Below, piece after piece: positions 35,224 through 44,194 of a DNA stretch of 47,614 nucleotides. Source of the DNA: Candidatus Scalindua rubra (GTDB lineage Bacteria; Planctomycetota; Brocadiia; Brocadiales; Scalinduaceae); assembly GCA_001723765.1 (NCBI GenBank), contig MAYW01000016.1, positions 1 to 47,614 of the forward strand, written 5' to 3'. A model generated the notes under the pieces. The model saw only the letters and a list, made by a program, of their open reading frames with translations, did no database searches and was not told the DNA's origin. The position numbers were made by a program, and so were the translations under genes. Each line of letters begins with the position of its first letter. Position 1 is the first letter of the stretch.

Positions 35224-36857
35224 TCAAGCGAAAATTCTCCTTGCCAAAGCTACCAAAAATAGTATAGAAGTTACTAATAAACATGAAATTGCAAACACAT
35301 CACCATGGTTTGTATACCAGGTATTCACCGTGTCTACGAATCTGATTTTATTGCATAGTATTCCGTCTATCTCTTTATACTTTCCATTCATATCCAAATA
35401 ATCATATATTTCACCGTTTGGTGCAACAAAGGAAGAAATGCCACTATTAGCAGCGCGTGTAATACAAATCCGATTTTCAACAGCCCTAAAAACCATCACT
35501 GACAAGTGTTGATCTAATTCAGAACTGTCACAAAACCAGGCATCATTTGTAATATTTATCATAAAGTCAATCCCATCTTTCCGAAATTCTCTTACCAAAG
35601 GTGCAACAGTATCCTCGTAACATATTATTACTCCAAATTTAAAATCCTTATCACCTTTTTTTGTATCAAGTTCAAATATAGTTCTCCTCTTGCCACCACT
35701 TAGACTTACACTATAAGGTACCAAATGGGTAAGAAACGGAAAATAACCTTCAAAAGGGATAAATTCTCCAAAAGGTACCAGATACATCTTGTCATAACGA
35801 TCTACAAATTTTCCTTTCCTATCAAAAAAAAAGCTGTATTAAAATATAATGGCAAATTATCTTTTACATCAATAGCTGTACCTCCTAAAATCAAATTAGC
35901 AGAGGTTACATCTGTTAATTTCTGAACCGATTCCTTGGACAATCTATCAATCTTTCTGTCAAGAATATCTGGATCAATATTAAGGATGCCTGGTACCATA
36001 GTCTCTGGCCAGGCAATAAGGTCAATCTCCTTTCCAGCAGTCTTTAGAGTCTTTAGTGATAAGCCTACGTATTTCATCAATATCTCTTCCCGCTGTTTTT
36101 CATTCGCATTAATCTTAACACCTTGTGGGATATTCCCTTGAACAACACAAACGTCAGGACCATCTTGCAAAGACTTGTAACTTCTCAAATTAAAATAACC
36201 ATAACCTGAGACTAAAAATAGTAAAAGACATGGGATAATTATGGTGAAGTAAAATAATCTTCTCTTTTTACCAGAAAAAACGACTGAATCTATCCCTGAT
36301 TTGAAACTTCCCTTAAACCATAATTGTTCTATCAAATCTGCAATGGCTGCATTAAATATAACAACAATAAATGATATACCATAAACACCCGTAACATCTG
36401 CAATTTGTATCAAGGGAAGATTTAAATATTGACTATGTCCCATAAAAAACCATGGGAAACCAGAATATGGAAATGATCTTAAATACTCAAAGGTTACCCA
36501 AACAAATGGGACATTAAAGATATGGGGTAGTCTTAATCTCCTGCGCAAATAGTACGAAACTATGCCAAAAGCAAAGAAATAGAGTGCCAAATAAAGACTT
36601 AACGAGAACCAGCCAAAATATGTAACAAATCGAAGCCATGATAGATTGAAAACAAAAAATAATGTGCCAATTAAGTATGAAAGCCACCCTACTTTGCATC
36701 CAGTTGAAATTATTAAGAACCAGGGGACTAAAGCAATCCATGCCAGATAACTTATACTCGGTGATGGAAATGAGAATGAAAAAAGAAGGATTGTAAGAAA
36801 AGAAAGGAGGATGTTTATATAAAAAGGTTTTCTAAACAATATATTTTTTCCTTGCAA
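35224..36857 (-). CDS. lnt: Apolipoprotein N-acyltransferase, frameshifted in a T9 run
   Basis: The first frame (start ATG 36857) holds the membrane helices and the first half of the nitrilase domain with the catalytic Glu (LIAWPETMVPG). It breaks in a run of nine T (35824-35832). One T more, or two fewer, restores NTAFFFDRKGKFVDRYDK and MYLVPFGEFIPFE, which carries the catalytic Lys region, then FGVIICYEDTVAPLV with the catalytic Cys and NDAWFCDSSELDQHL. The C-terminal membrane helix ends at 35224. Adds the third acyl chain to lipoproteins in the inner membrane. First gene of the mre-rod operon. Confidence 0.92.
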
Positions 36858-36990
36858 TAACGCTGATGTTATGATTATATAATTTCAAAATACTTAATTT
36901 AAAGATATATTCCTTTATGATATTATTATATTATTATTTTATAATACTTTATACTACATATAATTAACAATAAAGTTGTCAGCAGAAAAA

Positions 36991-37875
36991 ATGATTGTAA
37001 GCATCATAAACAACAAGGGTGGTGTTGGAAAAACCACTACAAGTATTAATCTGTCAAATTGTCTTGCCATAAACCGTAAAAGGGTCTTATTGGTCGATAC
37101 AGACCCTCAAGCACATTCAAGTCGTGGGCTTGGCATACATATAGGAGCAGAACAGGAAACCTTACAGGATATTTTTAATACAAAATATGAACAATTATAT
37201 GCGTTATTTTATGATAAAAGCATTAAAGACATTATAATACGTACAAAAAGGCGTGATTTAGACTTAGCACCCTCAGACACTCACTTAGTGGATGTTATAG
37301 AAAAGCTCTATAGAACCTATTGGTTCTTCAGGGAGGACTTTTTATTAAGGTGCCTTGAACCTGTTAAATCAGATTACGATTATATAATAATTGATTGCCC
37401 GCCAGGATTGGGAGTTTTAGCAATAAATGCCATAAAGGCATCTGACTTTATCTTAATCCCATGTGAAATGTCAAGGGGGTCCTTGGACGGAATCGCAGAT
37501 CTGCTGAAAATCATTCCCAACATAAAAGGTGAATCTTTTGATAATTTTAAAATACTTTTAACTCTTTTCAATTATAAGTATGCGTCTAGTAACAAATATG
37601 TAATGAGACAACTGGCGCCACTCAAAGAAAAGATATTAAACACGAAAATAAACCGGAACGAACCATTAAATCGATCCCAGCTATCAAATAAAGATATTTT
37701 TTCATTTTCTCCCCAATCAAAGGGTGCAAAAGATTATTCCAGCTTGACGAGAGAACTTCTTAAAATATGGGGTGACGATGAAAAGCAAAAAGAACCGAAC
37801 CCGAACCCGAACCTTATATTTTCTAATCACAGCATATCCATCCATTGCAGATCTATTAAACGGCGGCATATTTAA
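36991..37875 (+). CDS. ParA-family ATPase with a spurious C-terminal tail
   Basis: 294 residues from the ATG at 36991 (MIVSIINNKGGVGKTTTSIN, deviant Walker A); a TTG at 36976 is possible. Other motifs: VLLVDTDPQAHSSRGLG, YIIIDCPPGLGVLAINAI and the late KGAKDYSSLTRELLKIWG, where family members end. The last 30 residues (from KEPNPNPNL) are encoded by the opposite strand of a moeA fragment and a GAACCC tandem repeat, so they are not original ParA sequence. An orphan ParA; the ParB-like gene is 17 kb away. Promoter region (36858-36975) is very A/T-rich and shared with divergent lnt. Confidence 0.9.
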   Translation: MIVSIINNKGGVGKTTTSINLSNCLAINRKRVLLVDTDPQAHSSRGLGIHIGAEQETLQDIFNTKYEQLYALFYDKSIKDIIIRTKRRDLDLAPSDTHLVDVIEKLYRTYWFFREDFLLRCLEPVKSDYDYIIIDCPPGLGVLAINAIKASDFILIPCEMSRGSLDGIADLLKIIPNIKGESFDNFKILLTLFNYKYASSNKYVMRQLAPLKEKILNTKINRNEPLNRSQLSNKDIFSFSPQSKGAKDYSSLTRELLKIWGDDEKQKEPNPNPNLIFSNHSISIHCRSIKRRHI

Positions 37876-37994
37876 ATCTGACCTTATACCTTCGGCCAGA
37901 CATAGTCCAAGTGAACTCTCTAGTTTCATCTTTTGGATGGCAGTCTTTTCGCCTTCTTTAGAACAATCTGCACTGCTTCATCAACACTTATCAT
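37825..37994 (-). pseudogene. 5' fragment of moeA (molybdopterin molybdenumtransferase)
   Basis: The minus strand starts MISVDEAVQIVLKKAK (ATG 37994, GGGGG upstream), and after a one-base deletion in an A run (37946-37949) continues KMKLESSLGLCLAEGIRSDL and NMPPFNRSAMDGYAV, the highly conserved MoeA N-terminus. Homology stops there, at the junction with parA (GAACCC repeats, 37792-37813). The remaining 350 residues or so of MoeA are missing. Confidence 0.8.
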
Positions 37995-38337
37995 AATTCC
38001 CCCTTTTTATAAATAAACATGAACATTCAAATAATTTGTATAAAAATATATTTTCACATTAGTCTGCACAATTTTCAAGATTTAAAATGGTAGCTATGTG
38101 TAAACCCCGTTAGATAGAGCGTTCCTGTCCGCCCCCTTGTGTTGGATTCGCCACGACGAAAAATCAACGAACAATTTGCTCTATCTAACAAAAAGAATTA
38201 AGACAGTCAAAGATTACATTAAAAGTTATCTAAGGGGGTGAAAACATTAAATCTTTTTGTTTGACATAAAAATATCAAACTGTAATACTTAAATTTAGAT
38301 TTATTAAAATTCTTTAACAGGTGAAAAGTAATTATAA
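37995..38337. other. Intergenic stretch with a 12-bp inverted repeat
   Basis: No gene seen. GTTAGATAGAGC (38109-38120) and its exact complement (38178-38189) enclose 57 bp. No target duplication found. Promoter of the Mla operon should lie in 38200-38337. Confidence 0.6.
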
Positions 38338-38847
38338 GTGAAGATAGTGAAAGACAAAAAATGGGTAATAATATCTTTCATTCTTTTGGTAATTAACAAC
38401 TGCCAATCTACACAAATAATTGACAATAAATTCTTAAATTCTCAAAGGTTTTACAAGATTACACTTCCTGATGAATCATGGGAAAGGGTCAATATTAATA
38501 AGGAAGATATTGCTATGCGAAATAAAGAAAGTAACGCCATGTTTGCAATTATTTCACATCCCATGGACACTAATAAAACTACATTAGATACGTTATACAA
38601 ACAACTTTTCATTGGTATAAAAAGAAACGATATTGTCAATAAACAATATGTTTACGTCAATAACCAAAGAGTATTAAATATAGTATTAGAAGGTGAATTG
38701 GATAACTTCAAGGTAAAAATTAGCGCTTATATCATTAATGTAAACGATCTAGTTCACGACATTGTATATTGGTCAGTACCTGAAAAATTCGACAGTTCTT
38801 TAGGAGATTTTGAAAGAGTTGTTGAAAGTTTTGAATTTATAAATTAG
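38338..38847 (+). CDS. Putative lipoprotein upstream of the Mla genes
   Basis: 169 residues from a GTG (38338). A signal with a possible lipobox (FILLVINNCQ) is followed by a small domain: YKITLPDESWERVNINKEDI, NAMFAIISHPMD, VYVNNQRVLNIVLEGELDNF and a final HDIVYWSVPEKFDSSLGDFE. The pattern suggests a compact alpha/beta domain, similar to small lipoproteins that carry a substrate-like loop, but no family is recognised. It is 14 bp before mlaE, so it is probably part of the same operon and may act in outer-membrane lipid traffic. Confidence 0.72.
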   Translation: MKIVKDKKWVIISFILLVINNCQSTQIIDNKFLNSQRFYKITLPDESWERVNINKEDIAMRNKESNAMFAIISHPMDTNKTTLDTLYKQLFIGIKRNDIVNKQYVYVNNQRVLNIVLEGELDNFKVKISAYIINVNDLVHDIVYWSVPEKFDSSLGDFERVVESFEFIN

Positions 38848-38861
38848 TGAACTAATTTATT

Positions 38862-39641
38862 ATGAAGGAACTCTTGTTAAATATCGATGATAAAAGCAAA
38901 AAGTTTATTATGGCCGTAGGAGATGCGTCCATACTTGCCTATAAAGGGTTCATCGGAATATTTAAACCACCCTTTAATTTTAATCTTATAATAAAAGAGG
39001 CAGACAACATAGGAGTAAAGTCACTAATTGTAGTATGCATAATAGCGCTCTTTGCGGGTATGGTGTTGGCGCTACAGACTATTTATGGCTTACGCTATTA
39101 CGGAGCTGAATTATACGTAGGCTCCGTTGTATCTTTATCAATGGTACGTGAAATGGCTCCTGTTCTTGCATCAATTATGGTGGGGGGACGCATGGGTTCA
39201 GGAATTGCTGCAGAAATTGGGTCTATGCAAGTTACTGAACAAATAGATGCTATAAGGGCGTTAGGAGCAAATCCCATCAAGAAACTGGTATCTCCCAAAA
39301 TTTTTGCAGCGATATTTGTGGTGCCATTACTAACCGTTGCTGCTGACATTGTTGGGGTTTTTGGTGGAATGATAATAGCTATGCTAGAACTAAATGTGGG
39401 ATATCAATATTACCTTAATACGGTTTGGTGGACCATCGGTATTTCGGACTTCTGCAGCGGTATAGGCAAAACAGCCTTTTTTGGATTTATAATTGCACTG
39501 ATAGGGTGCTACTTTGGACTTAATACAACTGGAGGTACTACAGGTGTCGGAAGGTCAACAACTATTACTGTCGTAACTATTGCCTTGCTCATAATCATCT
39601 CTGATTTCTTTTTAACAAAGTTATTCTTTCTAGTTTTCTAA
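38862..39641 (+). CDS. mlaE: MlaE-like ABC transporter permease
   Basis: 259 residues with five to six membrane helices. The MlaE signature is complete: SMVREMAPVLASIMVGGRMG, SGIAAEIGSMQVTEQIDAIR, ALGANPIKKLVSPKI. The C-terminal part has FFGFIIALIGCYFGLNTTGG. Family knowledge: permease subunit of the Mla/MCE system that moves phospholipids between inner and outer membrane. Stop overlaps the start of the ATPase gene. Confidence 0.95.
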   Translation: MKELLLNIDDKSKKFIMAVGDASILAYKGFIGIFKPPFNFNLIIKEADNIGVKSLIVVCIIALFAGMVLALQTIYGLRYYGAELYVGSVVSLSMVREMAPVLASIMVGGRMGSGIAAEIGSMQVTEQIDAIRALGANPIKKLVSPKIFAAIFVVPLLTVAADIVGVFGGMIIAMLELNVGYQYYLNTVWWTIGISDFCSGIGKTAFFGFIIALIGCYFGLNTTGGTTGVGRSTTITVVTIALLIIISDFFLTKLFFLVF

Positions 39642-40381
39642 TGAGTAAAAACATCATCGAACTAAAAGACGTACACACGGCCTTCAATGGTCAAAAAGTA
39701 CATTCTGGTATAAACCTGTGCATTAAAGAGGGCGAGGTAATGTCTCTAATAGGAAGTAGTGGTGTTGGAAAGAGTGTGCTTTTAAAAGAATTAATCGGAA
39801 TACTCAAACCCGATAAGGGTGAGATATTAGTTATGGGTACAAATATTATCCCTCTGAAAGAGGAAGAATTAATAAAGATTCGTAGAAACATAGGAATACT
39901 GTTCCAGGGTTCAGCCCTCTTTGACTCACTTACCGTATACGAGAATATAGCATACCCCCTTCTTGAACACATGAAGCTAAAAGAAAAAGAGATTAAGGAA
40001 AAAGTAAGAGAAAAACTTAGTCTGGTAGGACTTGAAGGAGTAGAAGAAAAGATGCCTGACGAACTCAGTGGTGGAATGAAAAAAAGGGTAGGCCTGGCAA
40101 GGGCTATAGCAGTCGAACCAAAGATTATAATGTATGATGAACCTACCACTGGAATCGATCCTATTACGGCCGAAAAGATAAACGAATTGATACTCAGTCT
40201 CCAAAGTAAATTAGGAATAACCACAATCGTAGTTACACACGATCTTCATTGTGTTAAAAAAGTTACTGATAGGCTGGCAATGCTCTCTGAAGGAAAAATT
40301 ATTACAGAGGGTACATGGGATGAATTTGAAAACTCTGAGATAAAAGTGATAAGAGACTTTATAGCAGGAAGTCGCTATTAA
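39641..40381 (+). CDS. mlaF: MlaF-like ABC transporter ATP-binding protein
   Basis: 246 residues. Walker A GSSGVGKSVL, Q-loop NIGILFQGSALFDSLTVYEN, signature LSGGMKKRVGLARAIA, Walker B KIIMYDEPTTGIDP and H-loop VVTHDLH. GSALFDSLTV is typical for MlaF. Begins within the mlaE stop (TAATG). Confidence 0.95.
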   Translation: MSKNIIELKDVHTAFNGQKVHSGINLCIKEGEVMSLIGSSGVGKSVLLKELIGILKPDKGEILVMGTNIIPLKEEELIKIRRNIGILFQGSALFDSLTVYENIAYPLLEHMKLKEKEIKEKVREKLSLVGLEGVEEKMPDELSGGMKKRVGLARAIAVEPKIIMYDEPTTGIDPITAEKINELILSLQSKLGITTIVVTHDLHCVKKVTDRLAMLSEGKIITEGTWDEFENSEIKVIRDFIAGSRY

Positions 40382-40464
40382 TAAATTGGTGACTAATGGT
40401 CACCAATTATACCTGTTTTGCTCTGCAAACAGAATAAATTATTGAACAAAGTGAAATAATTTAT

Positions 40465-41508
40465 ATGAAAAAGGAACAAGCTGCTGCTCTTCGTGCCGGA
40501 TTATTCGTTCTCTTTTCGCTGGTTGCAACTGCTATAGCAATCTTCGTACTTGGGACGGAAAGAGGATATTTTAAAAAAGTTTTTACTGTTTACACGTCGT
40601 TTTCTAACGTAATGGGGCTTCAAACCGGGGCGCCCGTAAGGCTGTCCGGTGTTACGGTTGGAAAGGTCGTCAGCGTAAATATGCCTCAAGATCCGGCAGA
40701 AACAAAGCTCGAGGTAGTACTGCAGATTGAAAGAAAAGTTCAGAACAGAATAAGAACAGATTCAGTCGCATCAATAAAATCGCTAAGTTTTGTTACAGGG
40801 GACTACTACGTGGAGGTATCAATGGGAAACAGTAATAGCTCTATGGTCAAGGAAGGGGATTTTATTCAAGGTATTGATCCACCAGATTATTCCAAGGTCT
40901 TTGAGAGTACCATAAATGTCGTAGATTCTATGTACAAAAACCTGAAAAAAATTGAAGAGGTAAAACTTCTTGAAACATTAAGCGACTCCACCAAATCTTT
41001 AAAGACCGTCGTTGAAGAAATCAAAACAGGCAGAGGAATGCTTCACAGCCTGATTTACGAACCCGAAGGAAAGAACCTGATAGATAATATTTCAAAAACC
41101 AGCGAAAACCTGAGAAGGGTTACGCAGGAAATTGCAGAGGGTGACAACCTGCTGAATGCCTTAATCTACGATGAAGAATATAAAGCCTTTGTAAACAGGA
41201 TAGCTGATTTATCAAAGGAAGCTGACAGGATAACAAATCAGATAAAGACTGGTGATGGGCTTTTGCATGCCATTCTATATGACGAGGAGAAAGGTAAGAT
41301 ACTTGACAATCTGTCACAGGCAACAGAGGACTTGAAAACCGTAACAGGGATGATTGCCGAAGGCAAAGGTTCCATCGGGGCAATTATTAATGACCCGGCT
41401 CTTTATGATAATTTGATTCAGCTTCTGGGTGGTGCAAACAGGAGTTTTATCCTCCGCACTATGATTCGTCACAGCATGAAAAAGGCGGGTTCAGAGGAAG
41501 TACAATAA
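40465..41508 (+). CDS. mlaD: MlaD-like MCE-domain protein
   Basis: 347 residues. N-terminal anchor (GLFVLFSLVATAIAIFVLG), one MCE domain (about 35-115: FSNVMGLQTGAPVRLSGVTV, VASIKSLSFVTGDYYVEVS) and a long helical C-terminus. The helical part has an internal repeat with three related units: GRGMLHSLIYEPEGKNLIDN, GDNLLNALIYDEEYKAFVNR, GDGLLHAILYDEEKGKILDN and a fourth (GKGSIGAIINDPALYDNLIQ). This tail is longer than in E. coli MlaD and may form a tube or coiled coil. No mlaB or mlaC gene follows. Confidence 0.93.
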   Translation: MKKEQAAALRAGLFVLFSLVATAIAIFVLGTERGYFKKVFTVYTSFSNVMGLQTGAPVRLSGVTVGKVVSVNMPQDPAETKLEVVLQIERKVQNRIRTDSVASIKSLSFVTGDYYVEVSMGNSNSSMVKEGDFIQGIDPPDYSKVFESTINVVDSMYKNLKKIEEVKLLETLSDSTKSLKTVVEEIKTGRGMLHSLIYEPEGKNLIDNISKTSENLRRVTQEIAEGDNLLNALIYDEEYKAFVNRIADLSKEADRITNQIKTGDGLLHAILYDEEKGKILDNLSQATEDLKTVTGMIAEGKGSIGAIINDPALYDNLIQLLGGANRSFILRTMIRHSMKKAGSEEVQ

Positions 41509-41556
41509 ACAATCCCCTCTTTCCCCCTTTAACAAAGGGGGATCAAGGGGGATTGT
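41509..41556. terminator. Long hairpin between convergent genes
   Basis: ACAATCCCC and CCCCCTTT pair with AAGGGGG and GGGGATTGT around an AACA loop, with an inner bulge. It lies between mlaD and a convergent gene and may terminate both, though no clear T-tract follows. The CCCCCTTT..AAGGGGG word looks like a dispersed repeat. Confidence 0.55.
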
Positions 41557-41575
41557 ATCTTGACAAAAGCTGAAT

Positions 41576-41827
41576 TTAATCCTTTGACTTTGCTTTAGCC
41601 TCTTTTTTTTCTTCTTCGTATTCTTTCTTTGCCTCGTCGTATAATTCCTTTGCAGTTTCTCGTATTGCAATTCCGGTCTTAAGTCCACCTTTGATTCCTT
41701 CCCTGATCCCTCCTTTGATTACACCACTAGCAGTTCTTTTGGCCGTAATCATCATAGCAATAGGTATTAAGGGAATATCCATTAATGCATAAGCTAGAGA
41801 TGACGTCCCGCTTCTTACACTTACCAT
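41576..41827 (-). CDS. Small hypothetical protein with charged C-terminus (83 aa)
   Basis: An apolar, glycine-containing N-terminal half (AYALMDIPLIPIAMMITAKR, TASGVIKGGIREGIKGGLKT) is followed by a Lys/Glu-rich helix (LYDEAKKEYEEEKKEAKAKS). A good ribosome site (GGAGGTCG) precedes the ATG. The N-terminal half could insert into or lie on a membrane. No family recognised. Convergent with mlaD. Confidence 0.62.
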   Translation of the reverse strand: MVSVRSGTSSLAYALMDIPLIPIAMMITAKRTASGVIKGGIREGIKGGLKTGIAIRETAKELYDEAKKEYEEEKKEAKAKSKD

Positions 41828-42297
41828 TTCTTCGACCTCCCTACTAAAAAAGGTTAAAATTTCCCTTATTATTTATGATATTTATATTCAAATGATAAAC
41901 CTTTTTTATGAATATGTCAAAGTCTAAATCATATTATATATGTTTTGTCTTTAGCCCAGCTTTTTTTGATACTTTAATTTGAGCTATATCAGATGAAACA
42001 AACATTTGTCAAATTAATATTTTGACTAACGTAACGCATAAGCCACCGAGTCTATAAGCTCTAAAATAGGCGCTGGCCCAAATTCCTTTTATAGCAAGTG
42101 AAAATAATAAAGAATAAATTCTTCAATTCGATTGCAATAATATAAAAGGAATGTTAGGTTTAGGTAAATTTAATTGGTCCTGTAATAGGTTAATCTGTTG
42201 TGTTTCAGATTTAAGGAAATAAACTTAAGATGAACCAGGGTAAAATAATTAACACATCAAAATCAATTTTTCGTGGTAAATAGTTATAAGGATTAGG
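41828..42297. other. 470-bp intergenic stretch with the first copy of a 43-bp repeat
   Basis: No gene seen. A/T-rich; contains the repeat copy at 42037-42079 and the promoter region of the next gene. Confidence 0.55.
42037..42079 (+). repeat. 43-bp direct repeat, copy 1
   Basis: CATAAGCCACCGAGTCTATA then AGCTCTAAAATAGGCGCTG. Copy 2 at 44145-44194 has the same orientation and differs by a 7-bp internal duplication and one substitution. The AGGGACAGCGCC-type end (read on the minus strand) recalls REP-like sequences. Confidence 0.85.
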
Positions 42298-42795
42298 ATG
42301 GGTATATTTGCTGCATTATGGGGAATAACAGGAATTATGGGTTTACTTGGTAGTGCAATTTACCGCCTTACACCATATGCTCTTGATCTCTATAATCATG
42401 AACTATTTTGGCATCATTGGACAGCAATTTTAATAAATGTATTTTTCATGGGTTATGCCGAAGGATATCGAGGATTTCAGAAGAGATTTTGTCCTCGAGT
42501 TGCAGCTCGTGCATTGTACTTAAGGAACAATCCGAATTTAATTCATTCATTGTTAGCGCCGTTTTTCTGTATGTCATTCTTTTGTGCTCCATTACGACAA
42601 AAAATATTATCCATCTCTTTAACTACCGGTATTATTTGTTTGATTGTTCTTATACGGATGCAACCCCAACCTTGGCGTGGTATAATTGATATTGGAGTCG
42701 TAATCGGATTAATTTGGGGCCTCGTGGCCTTAATGGCATTTTCATATAAGGCATTTACAGATGAAACATTTAGTTATCCAGCAGGAATTAAATGA
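42298..42795 (+). CDS. Conserved-looking integral membrane protein, unknown function
   Basis: 165 residues with about four membrane helices: ALWGITGIMGLLGSAIYRL, HWTAILINVFFMGYAEG, LLAPFFCMSFFCAP and GIIDIGVVIGLIWGLVALMA. Motifs between helices look conserved: EGYRGFQKRFCPRVAARALY and RMQPQPWRGIIDIG. I recall similar unnamed membrane proteins in proteobacteria, but no function. AAGGATTAGG precedes the ATG. Monocistronic. Confidence 0.78.
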   Translation: MGIFAALWGITGIMGLLGSAIYRLTPYALDLYNHELFWHHWTAILINVFFMGYAEGYRGFQKRFCPRVAARALYLRNNPNLIHSLLAPFFCMSFFCAPLRQKILSISLTTGIICLIVLIRMQPQPWRGIIDIGVVIGLIWGLVALMAFSYKAFTDETFSYPAGIK

Positions 42796-43175
42796 GTCTG
42801 CTGAATTATTTCAAATTCATTTCTTTTTCTAAAAAACGGGAATCTTCGAAATCCAACAAAACAAAGCTTGTCTATTAAGGGATTAAGGGGTCGAGATAAT
42901 GGGTCGTGGAGTATTATGTCAAGTGTCGGCAGGCTGTCCTAGAATAAGCAAAAGCACCATTTTTGTCATTCTGAATTTATTTCAGAATCTATAATTATGG
43001 GTCTTTGCAGAATTTTAAGGTTCCGGAACAAGTAATGTCATTTCCAACTCGATTGGGAATAGGAATAACAATTCTTGGACAACGTGTTGAAATGCATCTC
43101 TTTTTTTATATGTACACCTGCCTAACAAACTGTCGGGCGGGCATCTGCGAAAATCAGCGTCCTATTTATTTTCTA
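42796..43175. other. 380-bp intergenic stretch with a palindromic repeat
   Basis: No gene recognised. A 26-bp palindromic word (42963-42988, ATTCTGAA..TTCAGAAT core) is the exact inverse of 21513-21538. Confidence 0.55.
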
Positions 43176-44119
43176 CTATGTTATTCTGCAATTCTCCGGT
43201 ATCACCAAAGCGCCGAACAATCCTGGAAAATCATCCCTCACTTTCTCCCAATTCATTCCATAATCATTGGTCTCATATATAGACGTGTCCGTAACAATAA
43301 CCAGGCATTGCCATCCCTGATTATAATTATTTGAAAAGTATTAATGTTTTTGTTGATTCCTTCCGGCAAACCATTCACCGGCTTCCAATGTATTCCCTCG
43401 TCCTCACTCCGGTAGACCCTTGCTTCTGCATATCCATGAGGCCCCCTGGAAGTGGATAACAGATATACATCTGTGTCCGGAAAGCAGGCACAAGCCCGTT
43501 CATAGCGATAGGGCATATCGTCATTTTGGCGAGTAAACGTTTCCCCAAGGTCTTTGCTTAAATAGAACCCTTCTGCAGTGGCGGCAAATACAACAGCCGG
43601 GTTTGACGGGTGCGCCGCAACCTGATGTACATCCATATCTAATCCCTCACGGAGATTTTTCCATGTCTTTCCCCCATCTCTTGAACGAACAATCCAGCCA
43701 ACATGAACATTGGCGTATATTGTTCCATCCTTAGAGACGGCCAGAGAACGAACATCCGGAGGACCACCCCATGGTGTCGTCCAAAGTTTTCGCTCCGGTA
43801 CTTCATCAAAGCTGTCAATAAACTTGAGGGTACCGTCGGTCAGCCATGCAAGACGGGCAGATTCAGTGCTGACTAATAACTGCTTGTCGGATGTCCAGCG
43901 GATACAGTTTAAGCGGGTTGCAGCGTCTGCAACCCGATGCCATTCCCCTGAAGCGAATGTCCATACTTCGTGTTTATCTACAATAACTGCCACCTGGTCC
44001 CGGTACACATCACCTGCAACTACCGGTACATTTTGAAAGGGAACGTTGGAATATGGTTGATTATCAGAATTTAGAATACCCTTTTCTGAAAGTAATAATA
44101 AATTATCATTGTCCTTCAT
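43176..44119 (-). CDS. BNR/Asp-box repeat (sortilin-like beta-propeller) protein, frameshifted near the end
   Basis: Asp-box repeats are clear: VRSRDGGKTWKNL, LSKDLGETFTRQ and YRSEDEGIHWKPV, each with S-x-D-x-G-x-T/H-W. After KNINTF the frame breaks in a run of four A (43334-43337, plus strand). One more T in the coding strand gives SNNYNQGWQCLVIVTDTSIY and ETNDYGMNWEKVRDDFPGLF, a fourth repeat, ending at 43176. No signal peptide at the proposed start (44119), and no ribosome site; the N-terminus may be incomplete. Related proteins are predicted glycosidase-like propellers of unknown substrate. Confidence 0.78.
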
Positions 44120-44144
44120 TACAAGATTTGCTTTTTAATAGGCT

Positions 44145-44194
44145 CATAAGCCACCGAGTCTATAAGCTCTAAGCTCTAAAATAGGCGCTGTCCC
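44145..44194 (+). repeat. 43-bp direct repeat, copy 2 (with 7-bp duplication)
   Basis: Same sequence as 42037-42079, except that AGCTCTA is doubled. It overlaps the end of the AhpD-like gene by 26 bp, so that gene's C-terminal residues (TNRDSAYFRA) are encoded by repeat DNA. Confidence 0.85.

Noticed and set aside
37717-37929. Independent small gene on the minus strand
   Set aside because: It is the shifted part of a moeA 5' fragment and continues into antisense parA.
38109-38189. Second MITE
   Set aside because: The 12-bp inverted repeats are exact, but no target duplication or further copy was seen.
43005-43334. Plus-strand frame of 109 codons before the BNR gene
   Set aside because: It overlaps the restored C-terminal end of the BNR gene, which has clear homology on the other strand.
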